A DNA stretch of 35,608 bases, from contig JAICHT010000002.1 of assembly GCA_025924755.1 (NCBI GenBank), positions 1 to 35,608 of the forward strand, given 5' to 3'. The translations under genes and the position numbers were made by a program. The notes under the pieces were generated by a model. The model was not told the DNA's origin, ran no database searches, and was given only the letters and a program-made list of their open reading frames with translations. The number at the start of each line of letters is the position of its first letter. Within the stretch, counting starts at the first letter, position 1. The DNA comes from Chitinophagaceae bacterium. GTDB lineage: Bacteria; Bacteroidota; Bacteroidia; Chitinophagales; Chitinophagaceae. Shown one piece after another: positions 1 through 8,233 of the stretch.

Positions 1-862
1 GTGGGGCAAATGTATTTTTAATCCATACCGGAATGCCTTTAGTCATCAGTGGTTGAAGCGTAGGCGGGTAAATAACTTTAGCGCCAAAGTGTGATAGTTC
101 CATTGCTTCCTGGTAGGAGATGTGCGGAATTACCTTAGCATTATTTACCAGCCGGGGATCGGCGGTCATCATACCAGACACATCGGTCCAGATATATACT
201 GCGGAAGCATTTGCAGCAGCTCCAATAATTGCAGCTGTATAATCCGATCCGCCACGACCTAACGTTGTAGTATAACCGTATTTATCCACTGCAATAAAAC
301 CCGGCATTACAAATAAAGTAGCTTTAGCCGTAGTAAAATAGTGGGCAATTTGCGGGTTGGTGATTTCAAAATCAACAGCGGCTTTGGTAAAGTTTGAATC
401 TGTAGTAATCAACTCGCGGCTGTCCTTCCAGGTAGGAGCAACTCCTGTAGAGGTAAGATAAGCTGCTACCAGTTGTGAAGAAATGATTTCACCATAACTT
501 AAAATGCGGTCTTTAGTTTTATTGGAAAGTTCGTTCAACAAAAAAACACCATTGCATAGATCTTCTATCTCGTTGCAACGCTGCATAATCTGGCTTAATA
601 CGCCGCTTTGATTGGTTACCGGTAGTAAAGCTTTAGCCGTATCTAAATGTCGCTGCACCAGCGCCTGTAAGTATTGTTTATACTCCTGGTTGCCTTGCGC
701 AGCCAGCGTGCCGCACTGAAGTAGCAAATCGGTAACGCCACCCAGTGCCGATACTACTAAAACTGTTTTTTCTTTTTTGATTTCTTCAGCAACTATAGCG
801 GCTGCTTTTTTTATATTATCGGCATTGGCTACAGAGGTGCCTCCAAACTTTAAAACTTGCAT
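1..862 (-). CDS. Aspartokinase, N-terminal part (gene runs off the left edge)
   Basis: This enzyme phosphorylates L-aspartate, the first step toward lysine, threonine and methionine. Reading the minus strand from the ATG at 860-862 gives about 287 residues of open frame to the window edge. It starts with the ATP-binding KFGGTS motif (residues 5-10), followed by VLVVSALGGVTD. Further in are TTTLGRGGSDYTAA and WTDVSGMMTADPR, the amino-acid kinase core motifs. The C-terminus is missing, so I cannot see whether the gene is a monofunctional LysC (about 420-450 aa) or the bifunctional aspartokinase/homoserine dehydrogenase ThrA (about 815 aa) common in Bacteroidetes. The Thr/Ile-rich ORF upstream favours a threonine-branch enzyme, which is inference. 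It is divergent from ppc, whose product supplies the aspartate precursor. The family assignment is firm; the exact isozyme is not. Confidence 0.93.
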   Translation of the reverse strand, partial: MQVLKFGGTSVANADNIKKAAAIVAEEIKKEKTVLVVSALGGVTDLLLQCGTLAAQGNQEYKQYLQALVQRHLDTAKALLPVTNQSGVLSQIMQRCNEIEDLCNGVFLLNELSNKTKDRILSYGEIISSQLVAAYLTSTGVAPTWKDSRELITTDSNFTKAAVDFEITNPQIAHYFTTAKATLFVMPGFIAVDKYGYTTTLGRGGSDYTAAIIGAAANASAVYIWTDVSGMMTADPRLVNNAKVIPHISYQEAMELSHFGAKVIYPPTLQPLMTKGIPVWIKNTFAP

Positions 863-943
863 AAAAGGTAAAAATGTAAATGTGTGCCTGTTAAAGGCTT
901 GCAATATTAGTTAATGAAAATGGATTTATTTGGTAAGGGTAGC

Positions 944-1147
944 TTAAAAGCCCAGTTGGCTATATGGTAATATACAACCCTTTCGGGTTGTGGATGTGAT
1001 AATAATAGTTATAACAGCCAGGGTTGCTATAAAAATGGAAGTCGCAATATGTATAAAATGGGTAATCACTGGTATATAAACGCCGCCAAGATAAAAAAGA
1101 TAGGTGTAATAAACAAAACGAAATAAAAAAGAATAGGAATTGTTCAT
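944..1147 (-). CDS. Candidate Thr/Ile-rich leader peptide upstream of aspartokinase
   Basis: A 67-codon ORF starts at the ATG at 1145-1147, or is 41 codons from a GTG at 1067-1069, and ends 81 nt before the aspartokinase start. Its C-terminal part is dense in threonine and isoleucine, for example IATLAVITIIITSTTRKGC, with half of a 24-residue stretch being Thr or Ile. This resembles the E. coli thr leader, which responds to Thr and Ile supply. The last Thr codons lie inside the 5' arm of a strong hairpin (974-991). Against it: the peptide is long, the whole ORF is AT-rich and hydrophobic, and I find no hairpin with a good T-tract before aspartokinase. It could be a chance ORF or a small membrane protein. 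A longer ATG start at 1216 would overlap ppc and is unlikely. Confidence 0.35.
   Translation of the reverse strand: MNNSYSFLFRFVYYTYLFYLGGVYIPVITHFIHIATSIFIATLAVITIIITSTTRKGCILPYSQLGF
974..991 (-). other. Strong hairpin with GNRA-type loop in the aspartokinase leader
   Basis: On the minus strand ACAACCC pairs perfectly with GGGTTGT around a GAAA loop, giving 7 bp. No T-tract follows on either strand, so it is not a simple terminator. The 3' arm could alternatively pair with a second CAACCC about 36 nt upstream in the transcript. It could also pair, as AAGGGT, with ACCCTT downstream. Competing structures are therefore possible. The remaining sequence of this 336-nt ppc/aspartokinase intergenic stretch holds only the candidate leader ORF and the ppc promoter candidate. 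Confidence 0.5.
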
Positions 1148-1177
1148 AATAATTGAAAATTTGTTTGTTGCTATAAG

Positions 1178-1185
1178 TAGCTTTG
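1178..1185 (+). promoter_or_regulatory. Candidate Bacteroidetes -7 element for ppc
   Basis: TAGCTTTG matches the Bacteroidetes -7 consensus TAnnTTTG. The -33 element is poor: a TTG lies 22 nt upstream and a TTTG only 14 nt upstream, against an expected spacing near 19-21. If used, transcription would begin around 1190. That leaves almost no untranslated leader before the ATG at 1199 and makes the in-frame ATG at 1208 an attractive alternative start. Confidence 0.3.
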
Positions 1186-1198
1186 ACTTTCTAAAATT

Positions 1199-3787
1199 AT
1201 GGGCTTCATGAATCATCAGTCATTACAAGGGTTGCAGCAGTTTAAAAATTATGTAGGTATTAAATTCCAGCTTTATAATAGTTTATTTACTTCATTGCCG
1301 TTTCATCGTATAGAAAAAACGGGCATCCTGCTTTCCTTATTATTAAATAATTGTGAGGAAGGCTATAAGAAAAAGAAAAGCCCCGCTCAAATCATTGACG
1401 ATTTTTTTCAACGCTATACAGCTATTGTGAATGATAGGGAGAAGATTGATTTGCTCTTTCGCTTTGTACAGTATGTGGAGCGGCAGGTAGTGTTGTTTGA
1501 TGCGTTGGAAGATGCGGCTTTTAAAGAAGTAAATGATGTAACCGGTGCCGGTACTTTAAAACACCTGGAATCGGAAGTATTACAAAGAGGTAGTGAAGAA
1601 AAGCTGGCCGAAAAGCTGAAAGACTTTTCGGTACGGCTGGTGCTTACAGCGCACCCCACCCAGTTTTACCCAGGAACGGTATTAGGCATTATCAACGATC
1701 TATCACGTGCGGTAATTGAAAATAATTCGGCCCATATTAATATGTATTTGCAGCAGTTGGGAAAAACGCCGTTTTTCAAGCAAAACAAGCCGACGCCATA
1801 TGATGAAGCTATAAGTTTGATATGGTATTTGGAAAACGTTTTTTATAATGCGGCCGGCCGTATTGTGTCTTTTTTAGAAGAGCAGTTTCCAAACGTTATT
1901 CAGGATAATAACCCGGTGGTAACTATGGGTTTTTGGCCTGGCGGCGATAGGGATGGCAACCCCAATGTAAACAGTGATATTACCTTAAAAGTGGCCGATG
2001 CATTACGAACCAGTATTATAAAATGTTATTACCAGGATGTGCGCCGCTTACGCCGGCGGCTTACATTTAAGGGCGTAGAATCGATCCTTGCAGAATTAGA
2101 AGTTAAGCTATATAACAACCTGTTTATTCCGGGTAATAAAACGGATCTGGCCAAACAGGAAATTCTGGATGCTTTAAACAAGATCCGCGAGATTCTTATT
2201 TACCAGCACAACAGTTTGTTCTTATCAATGCTGGAGCGTTTAATAAATAAGGTGCATGTGTTTGGGCTGCACTTTGCCTCGCTGGATATACGGCAGGATA
2301 GTTCGGTGCATACCAGCGTATTAGAAGCAATAGCCGAAAAGGAAAACATTTTGCCAAAAGATTATGAAGATTTAAATGAGCAGCAAAAGATTGATATACT
2401 AACCAATATTACCAGCCAGGCTAACCCTGATGTATATGATGATCCGCTCATAAAAGATACGCATCTTTCCATACATGCCATCAAAACCATACAACAATAC
2501 AATGGTGAAATTGGCTGCAACCGTTATATTATCAGTCACAGCAATAGCGCTTTAAATGTAATAGAAGTATATGGGTTGTTTTTGTTAAACGGCTGGAAAA
2601 AAGAAAATCTCACTGTTGATATTGTTCCGCTTTTTGAAACCATCGACGACCTGAAACAGGCGCCGGAAATCATGAAGGTGTTGTATGATAATAAAGACTA
2701 CCGGGCGCATTTAAAAAGACGGGGGAATACGCAAACCATTATGGTGGGCTTTTCCGACGGTACCAAAGACGGCGGTTACTTAATGGCCAACTGGAGTATT
2801 TATAAGGCAAAAGAAAATCTTACTAAAATTTCTAAAGAATATGGGGTAGATGTTATTTTCTTTGATGGCCGTGGCGGTCCTCCGGCAAGAGGCGGCGGCA
2901 AAACCCATAAGTTTTATGCTTCTATGGGTAAAAAGATATCGAATAAGGAAATACAACTTACTATACAAGGTCAAACCGTGAGTTCCAACTTTGGTAATAT
3001 AGATGCGGCGCAATACAATATTGAGCAATTGATAAATGCGGGTCTCAGCAGCGAACTTTTTGCCCGGCAGGAAATACTATTAACTCCCGAAGACGAAGAG
3101 GTGCTGAACGAATTAGCTAACGAAGGCCTAAAGGCGTATCAGGAATTAAAACAACACCCCGATTTTTTACCATACCTGACGCACATCAGCCCGCTTAAAT
3201 TTTATAGCGAAACCAATATTGGTAGCCGTCCGGCCAAGCGCGGCAGCTCGTCTAAGTTTTCATTGAATGACTTGCGGGCTATACCATTTGTGGGTGCATG
3301 GAGCCAATTAAAGCAGAATGTGCCTGGATTTTACGGAGTAGGTACTGCCCTGCAGGCGTTGGACAAAAGAGGAAAATTTGCACAGGTAAAAAAATTATAT
3401 CAAGCCTCCACTTACTTTAAAACCCTGATGGATAATTGCGAAATGGCGATGAAGAAGAATTTCTTTCCGCTGACCGCCTTTTTATCAGACAGCCCGCAAT
3501 ATGGCGAGATATGGAATATGATTTACCAGGAGTATGAACTAACCTTGAAATATGTTTTTTTGCTGACGGATAAAAACGAATTAATGAGCGATTACCCTGT
3601 AGAGCAATTATCTATTCAAATGCGGGAACGCATTGTGCTGCCGCTCACCACTATACAGCAATATGCAATGGCGCAGATACGTGATATTGATGAAGGAAAG
3701 GCAAAGAACGATTTGAAAGAATCGCTACAGCGATTGGTGGTGCGTTGTTCGTTTGGTATCATTAATGCAGGCAGAAACTCTGTATAA
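1199..3787 (+). CDS. ppc: Phosphoenolpyruvate carboxylase
   Basis: The enzyme carboxylates PEP with bicarbonate to oxaloacetate, refilling the TCA cycle and feeding aspartate-family amino acids; it is cytosolic. The 862-residue protein is close to the usual 880-930. It has the catalytic-histidine motif TAHPT (150-154), GGDRDGNP (248-255), LDIRQDS (362-368), the MVGFSDGTKDGGY segment (515-527) and the arginine/glycine loop GRGGPPARGGG (557-567). It ends in GIINAGRNSV, matching the conserved C-terminus that enters the active site. The start at 1199 or at Met4 (1208) cannot be separated by the sequence alone. It is divergent from aspartokinase and convergent with the amt operon, with a hairpin between. 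It belongs to the divergent branch of bacterial PEPCs, judged by the GRGGPPARGGG loop in place of the E. coli-type GRGGSIGRGG. Confidence 0.96.
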   Translation: MGFMNHQSLQGLQQFKNYVGIKFQLYNSLFTSLPFHRIEKTGILLSLLLNNCEEGYKKKKSPAQIIDDFFQRYTAIVNDREKIDLLFRFVQYVERQVVLFDALEDAAFKEVNDVTGAGTLKHLESEVLQRGSEEKLAEKLKDFSVRLVLTAHPTQFYPGTVLGIINDLSRAVIENNSAHINMYLQQLGKTPFFKQNKPTPYDEAISLIWYLENVFYNAAGRIVSFLEEQFPNVIQDNNPVVTMGFWPGGDRDGNPNVNSDITLKVADALRTSIIKCYYQDVRRLRRRLTFKGVESILAELEVKLYNNLFIPGNKTDLAKQEILDALNKIREILIYQHNSLFLSMLERLINKVHVFGLHFASLDIRQDSSVHTSVLEAIAEKENILPKDYEDLNEQQKIDILTNITSQANPDVYDDPLIKDTHLSIHAIKTIQQYNGEIGCNRYIISHSNSALNVIEVYGLFLLNGWKKENLTVDIVPLFETIDDLKQAPEIMKVLYDNKDYRAHLKRRGNTQTIMVGFSDGTKDGGYLMANWSIYKAKENLTKISKEYGVDVIFFDGRGGPPARGGGKTHKFYASMGKKISNKEIQLTIQGQTVSSNFGNIDAAQYNIEQLINAGLSSELFARQEILLTPEDEEVLNELANEGLKAYQELKQHPDFLPYLTHISPLKFYSETNIGSRPAKRGSSSKFSLNDLRAIPFVGAWSQLKQNVPGFYGVGTALQALDKRGKFAQVKKLYQASTYFKTLMDNCEMAMKKNFFPLTAFLSDSPQYGEIWNMIYQEYELTLKYVFLLTDKNELMSDYPVEQLSIQMRERIVLPLTTIQQYAMAQIRDIDEGKAKNDLKESLQRLVVRCSFGIINAGRNSV

Positions 3788-3790
3788 TAA

Positions 3791-3815
3791 GAAAGGCACC
3801 ATAACGGTGCCTTTC
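3791..3815. terminator. Hairpin between convergent ppc and amt
   Basis: GAAAGGCACC and GGTGCCTTTC form a perfect 10-bp stem around ATAAC, four bases after the ppc stop. The arm ends in TTTC followed by CCGTTGTTTT on the plus strand, so the T-tract is imperfect. Position between two converging genes suggests a bidirectional terminator. Confidence 0.7.
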
Positions 3816-3857
3816 CCGTTGTTTTATTAACCAACATTAAACAGTGAAAAAGAATTA

Positions 3858-5471
3858 TTATGTGGTGGCAGGATAGCTAGGCTGTTGTGAGAAACCTAAT
3901 TCCTCCATGAGTTCATCACTTACCGTTTGGTCTGGGTAAGCTTCAGTACCATGTTCGTACATGTCCAGGCCACCAATTCCGGTTTCTGCTTCTGCAGGTA
4001 CCCGAAGGTTCCAGGGATGCGGCAACTGGCGAACAGCCCACATCAAGGCAAATGCAACTGCAAATGTGGCTACGGTGACGATGGCACTTCCAATTAATTG
4101 TGCTTCGAGTATTTGCGTTCCTCCACCATAAAGTAAACCTCTTACAACAGAAGAAGTATCGGCACCCGTTGGCCCGGTAGCCCCAAATTGCCCCGATGCA
4201 AATAAACCCAATGATAAGGTTCCCCATATACCGCATAATCCATGTACTGGTACAGCTCCTACGGGGTCATCAATACGAAGGTATTCAAGTAAAGTTGTGC
4301 CTAAGTATATTACGACGCCAGCAACCAGGCCTAAAAGGATTGCTCCAAGAGGAGACACCCAATAGCAAGGACAAGTAATGGCAACAAGCCCCCCCAGCAG
4401 TCCATTAATCGTGAAGCCCAGATCAAACTTACCTTTAGTAGGTCCTGACCAAAGTGCAATAAGCATAGCAGATAATCCACCGGCACAAGCAGCTAACGTG
4501 GTGTTGGCAGCAATACGGCCAATGCCTTCTGCATCCATAGCGGAAAGCGTACTGCCAGGATTAAACCCGTACCAACCAAACCACAATAAGAATGCACCAA
4601 CAGAGGCAACTACCAGGTTGTGAGGTGCAGGCATGCCGCCCCGTTCTTTATCATCCCGTTTAAATATGCGCCCAAGGCGTGGACCGAGTACTATGGCACC
4701 AGCAAGAGAAATAATACCGCCAATGGTATGAACAACCGTAGAACCCGCAAAATCCCTAAAACCTGTACCTAATGATGGCAGGAAGTTGCCCGGAGTTCCC
4801 ATGGTAGCTAAAAAGCCATCAGGGCCCCAAGCCCAGTGGCCCACGATTGGATATATAAAACCAGTTACGCCTATGCTATAGAGAATATCACCTCGAAAAC
4901 TGGTACGGCCAATCATAGCACCTGAAGTAATAGTGGAAGTAGTATCGGCAAATGCAAACTGAAAAATCCAGTGTGCTAAAATTGGTACTCCTGTGGCTTC
5001 ATAGGCTGCTGGTGTGCCGGATAAGAAAAACCAATGATAACCTATAAAACCATTACCGTGGCTAAACATAAATGCATAGCCTATTGCCCAAAATAATATT
5101 CCACAAATGCAGGTATCGAAAATACATTCCATCAACACATTAACTGTTTCTTTTGTTCGTGCAAAACCTGCTTCCAGCATTACAAACCCTGCTTGCATAC
5201 CAAATACTAAAAAAGCGGCCACCAGTGTCCATACGGTATTCACCGAATTAATCAGAGCCGTTTCATGAGGTGTATACGTTTCACCGGCATAGGCTGGGGT
5301 TCCCAGTAAAACTGGTAAAAATTTCATTGCTGCTAATACTATCAGTAAGCCTAAAATTTTGCCCCCAAAAATTGTTAAGCCAAGGCGCCACTTTTCAGCT
5401 TTAGTCAGCATGTGGGCCGTTTTAGGAAGGGAGGAGCCCTTGCGGTTGGTAATTAAGTTTTGTAAAAGCAT
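3858..5471 (-). CDS. amt: Ammonium transporter (Amt family), downstream copy
   Basis: This inner-membrane channel moves ammonium into the cell. The core from about residue 70 carries the Amt pattern with the two pore histidines at 248 (GSTVVHTIGG) and 410 (VPVHGLCGIWG). It ends with the conserved cytoplasmic motif GLDMYEHGTEAY that takes part in subunit coupling and GlnK-type control. The N-terminus is long: about 20 polar residues, then a hydrophobic segment ending TPAYAGE that looks like a signal-peptidase site. Met21 (MLTKAEKW) is therefore an alternative start, giving a more usual signal peptide. At 537 residues it is longer than typical Amt (400-460). It is last in a three-gene set amt-porin-amt, 45 nt after the porin. 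No glnB/glnK gene is present in the window, although PII genes often accompany amt. Confidence 0.94.
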   Translation of the reverse strand: MLLQNLITNRKGSSLPKTAHMLTKAEKWRLGLTIFGGKILGLLIVLAAMKFLPVLLGTPAYAGETYTPHETALINSVNTVWTLVAAFLVFGMQAGFVMLEAGFARTKETVNVLMECIFDTCICGILFWAIGYAFMFSHGNGFIGYHWFFLSGTPAAYEATGVPILAHWIFQFAFADTTSTITSGAMIGRTSFRGDILYSIGVTGFIYPIVGHWAWGPDGFLATMGTPGNFLPSLGTGFRDFAGSTVVHTIGGIISLAGAIVLGPRLGRIFKRDDKERGGMPAPHNLVVASVGAFLLWFGWYGFNPGSTLSAMDAEGIGRIAANTTLAACAGGLSAMLIALWSGPTKGKFDLGFTINGLLGGLVAITCPCYWVSPLGAILLGLVAGVVIYLGTTLLEYLRIDDPVGAVPVHGLCGIWGTLSLGLFASGQFGATGPTGADTSSVVRGLLYGGGTQILEAQLIGSAIVTVATFAVAFALMWAVRQLPHPWNLRVPAEAETGIGGLDMYEHGTEAYPDQTVSDELMEELGFSQQPSYPATT

Positions 5472-5516
5472 TTGTTGATGATTTAAATTAGAAATGGGTT
5501 GCTCAATTGTAACTAT

Positions 5517-6581
5517 TTAAAAAGAATAGATTGCAGCTACTAAAACATTTGCATCTGTTTTAGTTAGGTTTCCATTGCTTTTTTGGAATAAAGCATGACT
5601 GGCATTATCAATACGGAATTCAGGTATCAAAATAATGTGATCCACCTTTATATTAGCAGAGAGGGTAGAGGCAAAGATGCTCCCGCCATAGGGCTGATTG
5701 CCATATGTTGTTAATTGGTTTTTATCGCTAAAATATTCTTCCCGTAGTGTTAAGCCAAAGTGGTCAGTAGGATCGAGGTTGAGATAAATTGCTGATCCCC
5801 ACCAGCTTTTTCCATCGCTATAGTCGTTTTTGCCAATATATCCTTTGGTGCGTTTAAGAGAACCATTGTAGGCCACGCTGAATTTGGAGCTTATCTTTTC
5901 AGTTAACACCACATCAAACTGGTGCGATTTTGCCGTATCAATATTTTTGCCTCCAACATAATTTATATAAGCTTTAAAATTATCTGTAGGTGCCCAGCTA
6001 TATTGAGCTAAAAGAATTTTTTTATTAATGACCCCATCCGGTACATATTTAAAATCGGTTGGGTTGGCAATACCTATCATAAAGCCACTTTTTTTCACGC
6101 TGAATTCGGCTTTGGCGCCTGTATGAAAAAAAGGTCCGTAAGAAAACATATACGACATGCTGTAATTGCGATTAGCATAGGCGTCTACCAATTCGTAACC
6201 AATATGAGTGGCCCAACTGCCAGCGGTGAATTTTACCCAACTATTAGGAGCGTAGCTGACATAAAGTTGTTTGATTGCGGCTACAATGCCTTCGTCGTTG
6301 TAAGAAAATTCCTGGGCTCTTTTGCCAAAGCCCAGGTCGGCAACCATATCTACTTTACTGGTTTTGTGTTCCAGTTTTACAGTGGCCATACCCAATTCAA
6401 AGGTGTTGTGCGAATTGGTGAAGCTGGTGAAATTGTTTGTCTTGTGTTCGCCAAAGTCGTACTTGTAATACACATCTGCTGATACTGAAATTGTAAGCGG
6501 TGCAGCAGTAGTAGAGTCTTGTGCAAAGGCCATGTTAAGTGAAGACATGGCGATGCCACTTGCAAGAAATTTTCGTAACAT
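5517..6581 (-). CDS. OmpL-like outer-membrane beta-barrel porin (bbp2 type)
   Basis: The 354-residue protein has a signal peptide (about residues 1-20, ending MAFA before QDS). It is followed by alternating amphipathic strands and ends with a C-terminal phenylalanine, as outer-membrane barrels do. Segments such as DLGFGKRA, KQLYVSY, GYELVDAYANRNYSMSYMFSYGP and HTGAKA match what I know of the putative porin family bbp2 (OmpL-like). Its substrate is not known. Being placed between two ammonium transporters, 70 nt after one and 45 nt before the other, it may let nitrogen compounds through the outer membrane under the same control. That role is inferred from context only. The family call is fairly sure and the function is not. 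Confidence 0.85.
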   Translation of the reverse strand: MLRKFLASGIAMSSLNMAFAQDSTTAAPLTISVSADVYYKYDFGEHKTNNFTSFTNSHNTFELGMATVKLEHKTSKVDMVADLGFGKRAQEFSYNDEGIVAAIKQLYVSYAPNSWVKFTAGSWATHIGYELVDAYANRNYSMSYMFSYGPFFHTGAKAEFSVKKSGFMIGIANPTDFKYVPDGVINKKILLAQYSWAPTDNFKAYINYVGGKNIDTAKSHQFDVVLTEKISSKFSVAYNGSLKRTKGYIGKNDYSDGKSWWGSAIYLNLDPTDHFGLTLREEYFSDKNQLTTYGNQPYGGSIFASTLSANIKVDHIILIPEFRIDNASHALFQKSNGNLTKTDANVLVAAIYSF

Positions 6582-6651
6582 TGCGTTGAATTTTGATTAT
6601 TAAATGAAGAGGTATTGTTGCATCTAAAGTTCCTGGTACGAGCTTTAGCTA

Positions 6652-8055
6652 TTAAAACAATACCTTTTCTGTTTTCTTTTTACTATCAAATAGCGCGTCA
6701 GCTTCTACAGAAAATGAAATGGGGCTGGCATACTCCTCATTGTGTTGAGAAGCATCCAGGCCTAATTCTTCTTCATGCAGACTTACTCGTAATGGCAAAA
6801 CAAAGTTGATGAATTTAAATAGGGCGTAAGAAACAGTAAAGCTATAGGTCACCACAATTGCCAACGCTTTTAACTGGGTAAAAAAGAATTCAGGATTTCC
6901 ATAAAACAATCCATTGTTACCAGCGCTGTTAACTGATTTTGTTGCAAAGATTCCAGTTAACAACATTCCAACCATACCACCTAAACCATGGCAGGGAAAT
7001 ACATCCAACGTATCATCTAAAGTAGATTTCTGTTTATAATGAACGGCCGTGTTTGAAATAATTGCTGCTACCACACCAATAAAAATGCTTTGAGGAATAG
7101 CCACATAGCCTGCTGCAGGTGTAATGGCCACCAGACCTACTACCGCACCGATGCAAAAGCCAAGTGCAGAGGGTTTTTTACCTTTTAATACATCAAAAAA
7201 CATCCAGGAGAGGCCTGCAGCACCTGCGGCGGTATTGGTAGTTGCAAAAGAAGATACAGCCAAAGAATTAGCCGCCAGGGCCGAACCGGCATTGAAGCCA
7301 AACCAGCCAAACCAAAGTAGACCAGTGCCAATTAATACATAAGGTACATTGGCAGGTGGAATTTCTTTGTTTTCTAAATGTGCTTTCCTGCGCTTCAGTA
7401 CTAGCGCTCCGGCTAAAGCGGCACAACCTGCTGATATATGAACAACTGTTCCGCCTGCAAAGTCCAGAACTCCCATTTTATTAAGAAAGCCGTCAGGGTG
7501 CCAGGTCCAGTGTGCTATTGGTGCATATACTAACAGGCTAAATAATACGATAAATAAAACATAAGCTGTAAATCGTATTCTTTCTGCTACTGCTCCTACA
7601 ACCAAACCCGGAGTGATGATAGCAAACATTAATTGAAATAAAGCAAAAAGTGTTAATGGAATGGTGGGTGCACCGCTCCATGGAGCACCGCTATTTACGT
7701 TTCTGAAAAAAAGGTGCGTAGTGGGATTTCCAATAAAGCCACCAATAGACTTTCCAAAACATAAACTATAGCCCACTGTTATCCACAAGATAGTTACTAC
7801 CCCGGCGGCAACCAGACTTTTGATCATGGTAGAGATTACATTTTTCCGGTGAACCATACCGCCATAGAAGAAAGCCAGGCCTGGAGTCATTAAAAACACC
7901 AGGGCAGTAGCGACTAAAATCCATACAATATCAGCAGAGTTATATACCTTGCCACTATCTTTAAAGTCCGGCAAGGATGGGGCAAATAAGGAGGCAACTG
8001 CTATCAATACCAGCACTAAAAAGGGGGCGATCTGTTTAAGGTTTGCTTTCTTCAT
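6652..8055 (-). CDS. amt: Ammonium transporter (Amt family), upstream copy
   Basis: The 467-residue protein is a canonical Amt: an N-terminal hydrophobic signal-like segment (10-26), then NSADIVWILVATALVFLMTPGLAFFYGG, the pore histidines at 206 (GGTVVHISAG) and 356 (FPCHGLGG), and the AVAER motif near 155-159. The C-terminal tail carries LGLDASQHNEEY, a variant of the conserved regulatory tail. It differs clearly from the other Amt here, so the two are not a recent duplication. It is the first gene of the amt-porin-amt set, starting 125 nt after the terminator that closes the gltBD unit, so it should have its own promoter. I did not find a convincing TAnnTTTG or sigma-54 site in front of it. 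Ammonium taken up would feed glutamine synthetase and the GOGAT encoded just upstream. Confidence 0.95.
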   Translation of the reverse strand: MKKANLKQIAPFLVLVLIAVASLFAPSLPDFKDSGKVYNSADIVWILVATALVFLMTPGLAFFYGGMVHRKNVISTMIKSLVAAGVVTILWITVGYSLCFGKSIGGFIGNPTTHLFFRNVNSGAPWSGAPTIPLTLFALFQLMFAIITPGLVVGAVAERIRFTAYVLFIVLFSLLVYAPIAHWTWHPDGFLNKMGVLDFAGGTVVHISAGCAALAGALVLKRRKAHLENKEIPPANVPYVLIGTGLLWFGWFGFNAGSALAANSLAVSSFATTNTAAGAAGLSWMFFDVLKGKKPSALGFCIGAVVGLVAITPAAGYVAIPQSIFIGVVAAIISNTAVHYKQKSTLDDTLDVFPCHGLGGMVGMLLTGIFATKSVNSAGNNGLFYGNPEFFFTQLKALAIVVTYSFTVSYALFKFINFVLPLRVSLHEEELGLDASQHNEEYASPISFSVEADALFDSKKKTEKVLF

Positions 8056-8180
8056 TATACAAAGTATATAATTATATAATCTATGTTTATTTAACTAAGG
8101 TATTGGTTTTGGTTGTTAATTGGTGTAATATTTAAACATTTTTATAATTTTAATATGTAATTTACTGTATCGTACATAAT

Positions 8181-8216
8181 AAAAAAGGGGTTGTTTAATA
8201 AAACAACCCCTTTTTT
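8181..8216 (-). terminator. Strong terminator after gltD
   Basis: A 16-bp perfect stem, AAAAAAGGGGTTGTTT with AAACAACCCCTTTTTT around an AATA loop, lies between the gltD stop and the upstream amt gene. On the minus strand the GGGG-TTGTTT hairpin is followed by a run of T, a textbook intrinsic terminator. The sequence is symmetric, so it would also work on the plus strand, but no plus-strand gene ends here. It separates the biosynthetic operon from the amt-porin-amt unit. Confidence 0.9.
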
Positions 8217-8233
8217 ATTATGTAATTGAAGAT

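Noticed and set aside
886..898. GCCT/AGGC hairpin just before aspartokinase as an attenuator terminator
   Set aside because: The stem is only 4 bp and the T-rich stretch after it is interrupted and offset, so it does not qualify as an intrinsic terminator.
8056..8100. TTTG-containing promoter element directly before the upstream amt gene
   Set aside because: The spacing inside the motif is off by one and it lies too close to the start codon to be a promoter for it.
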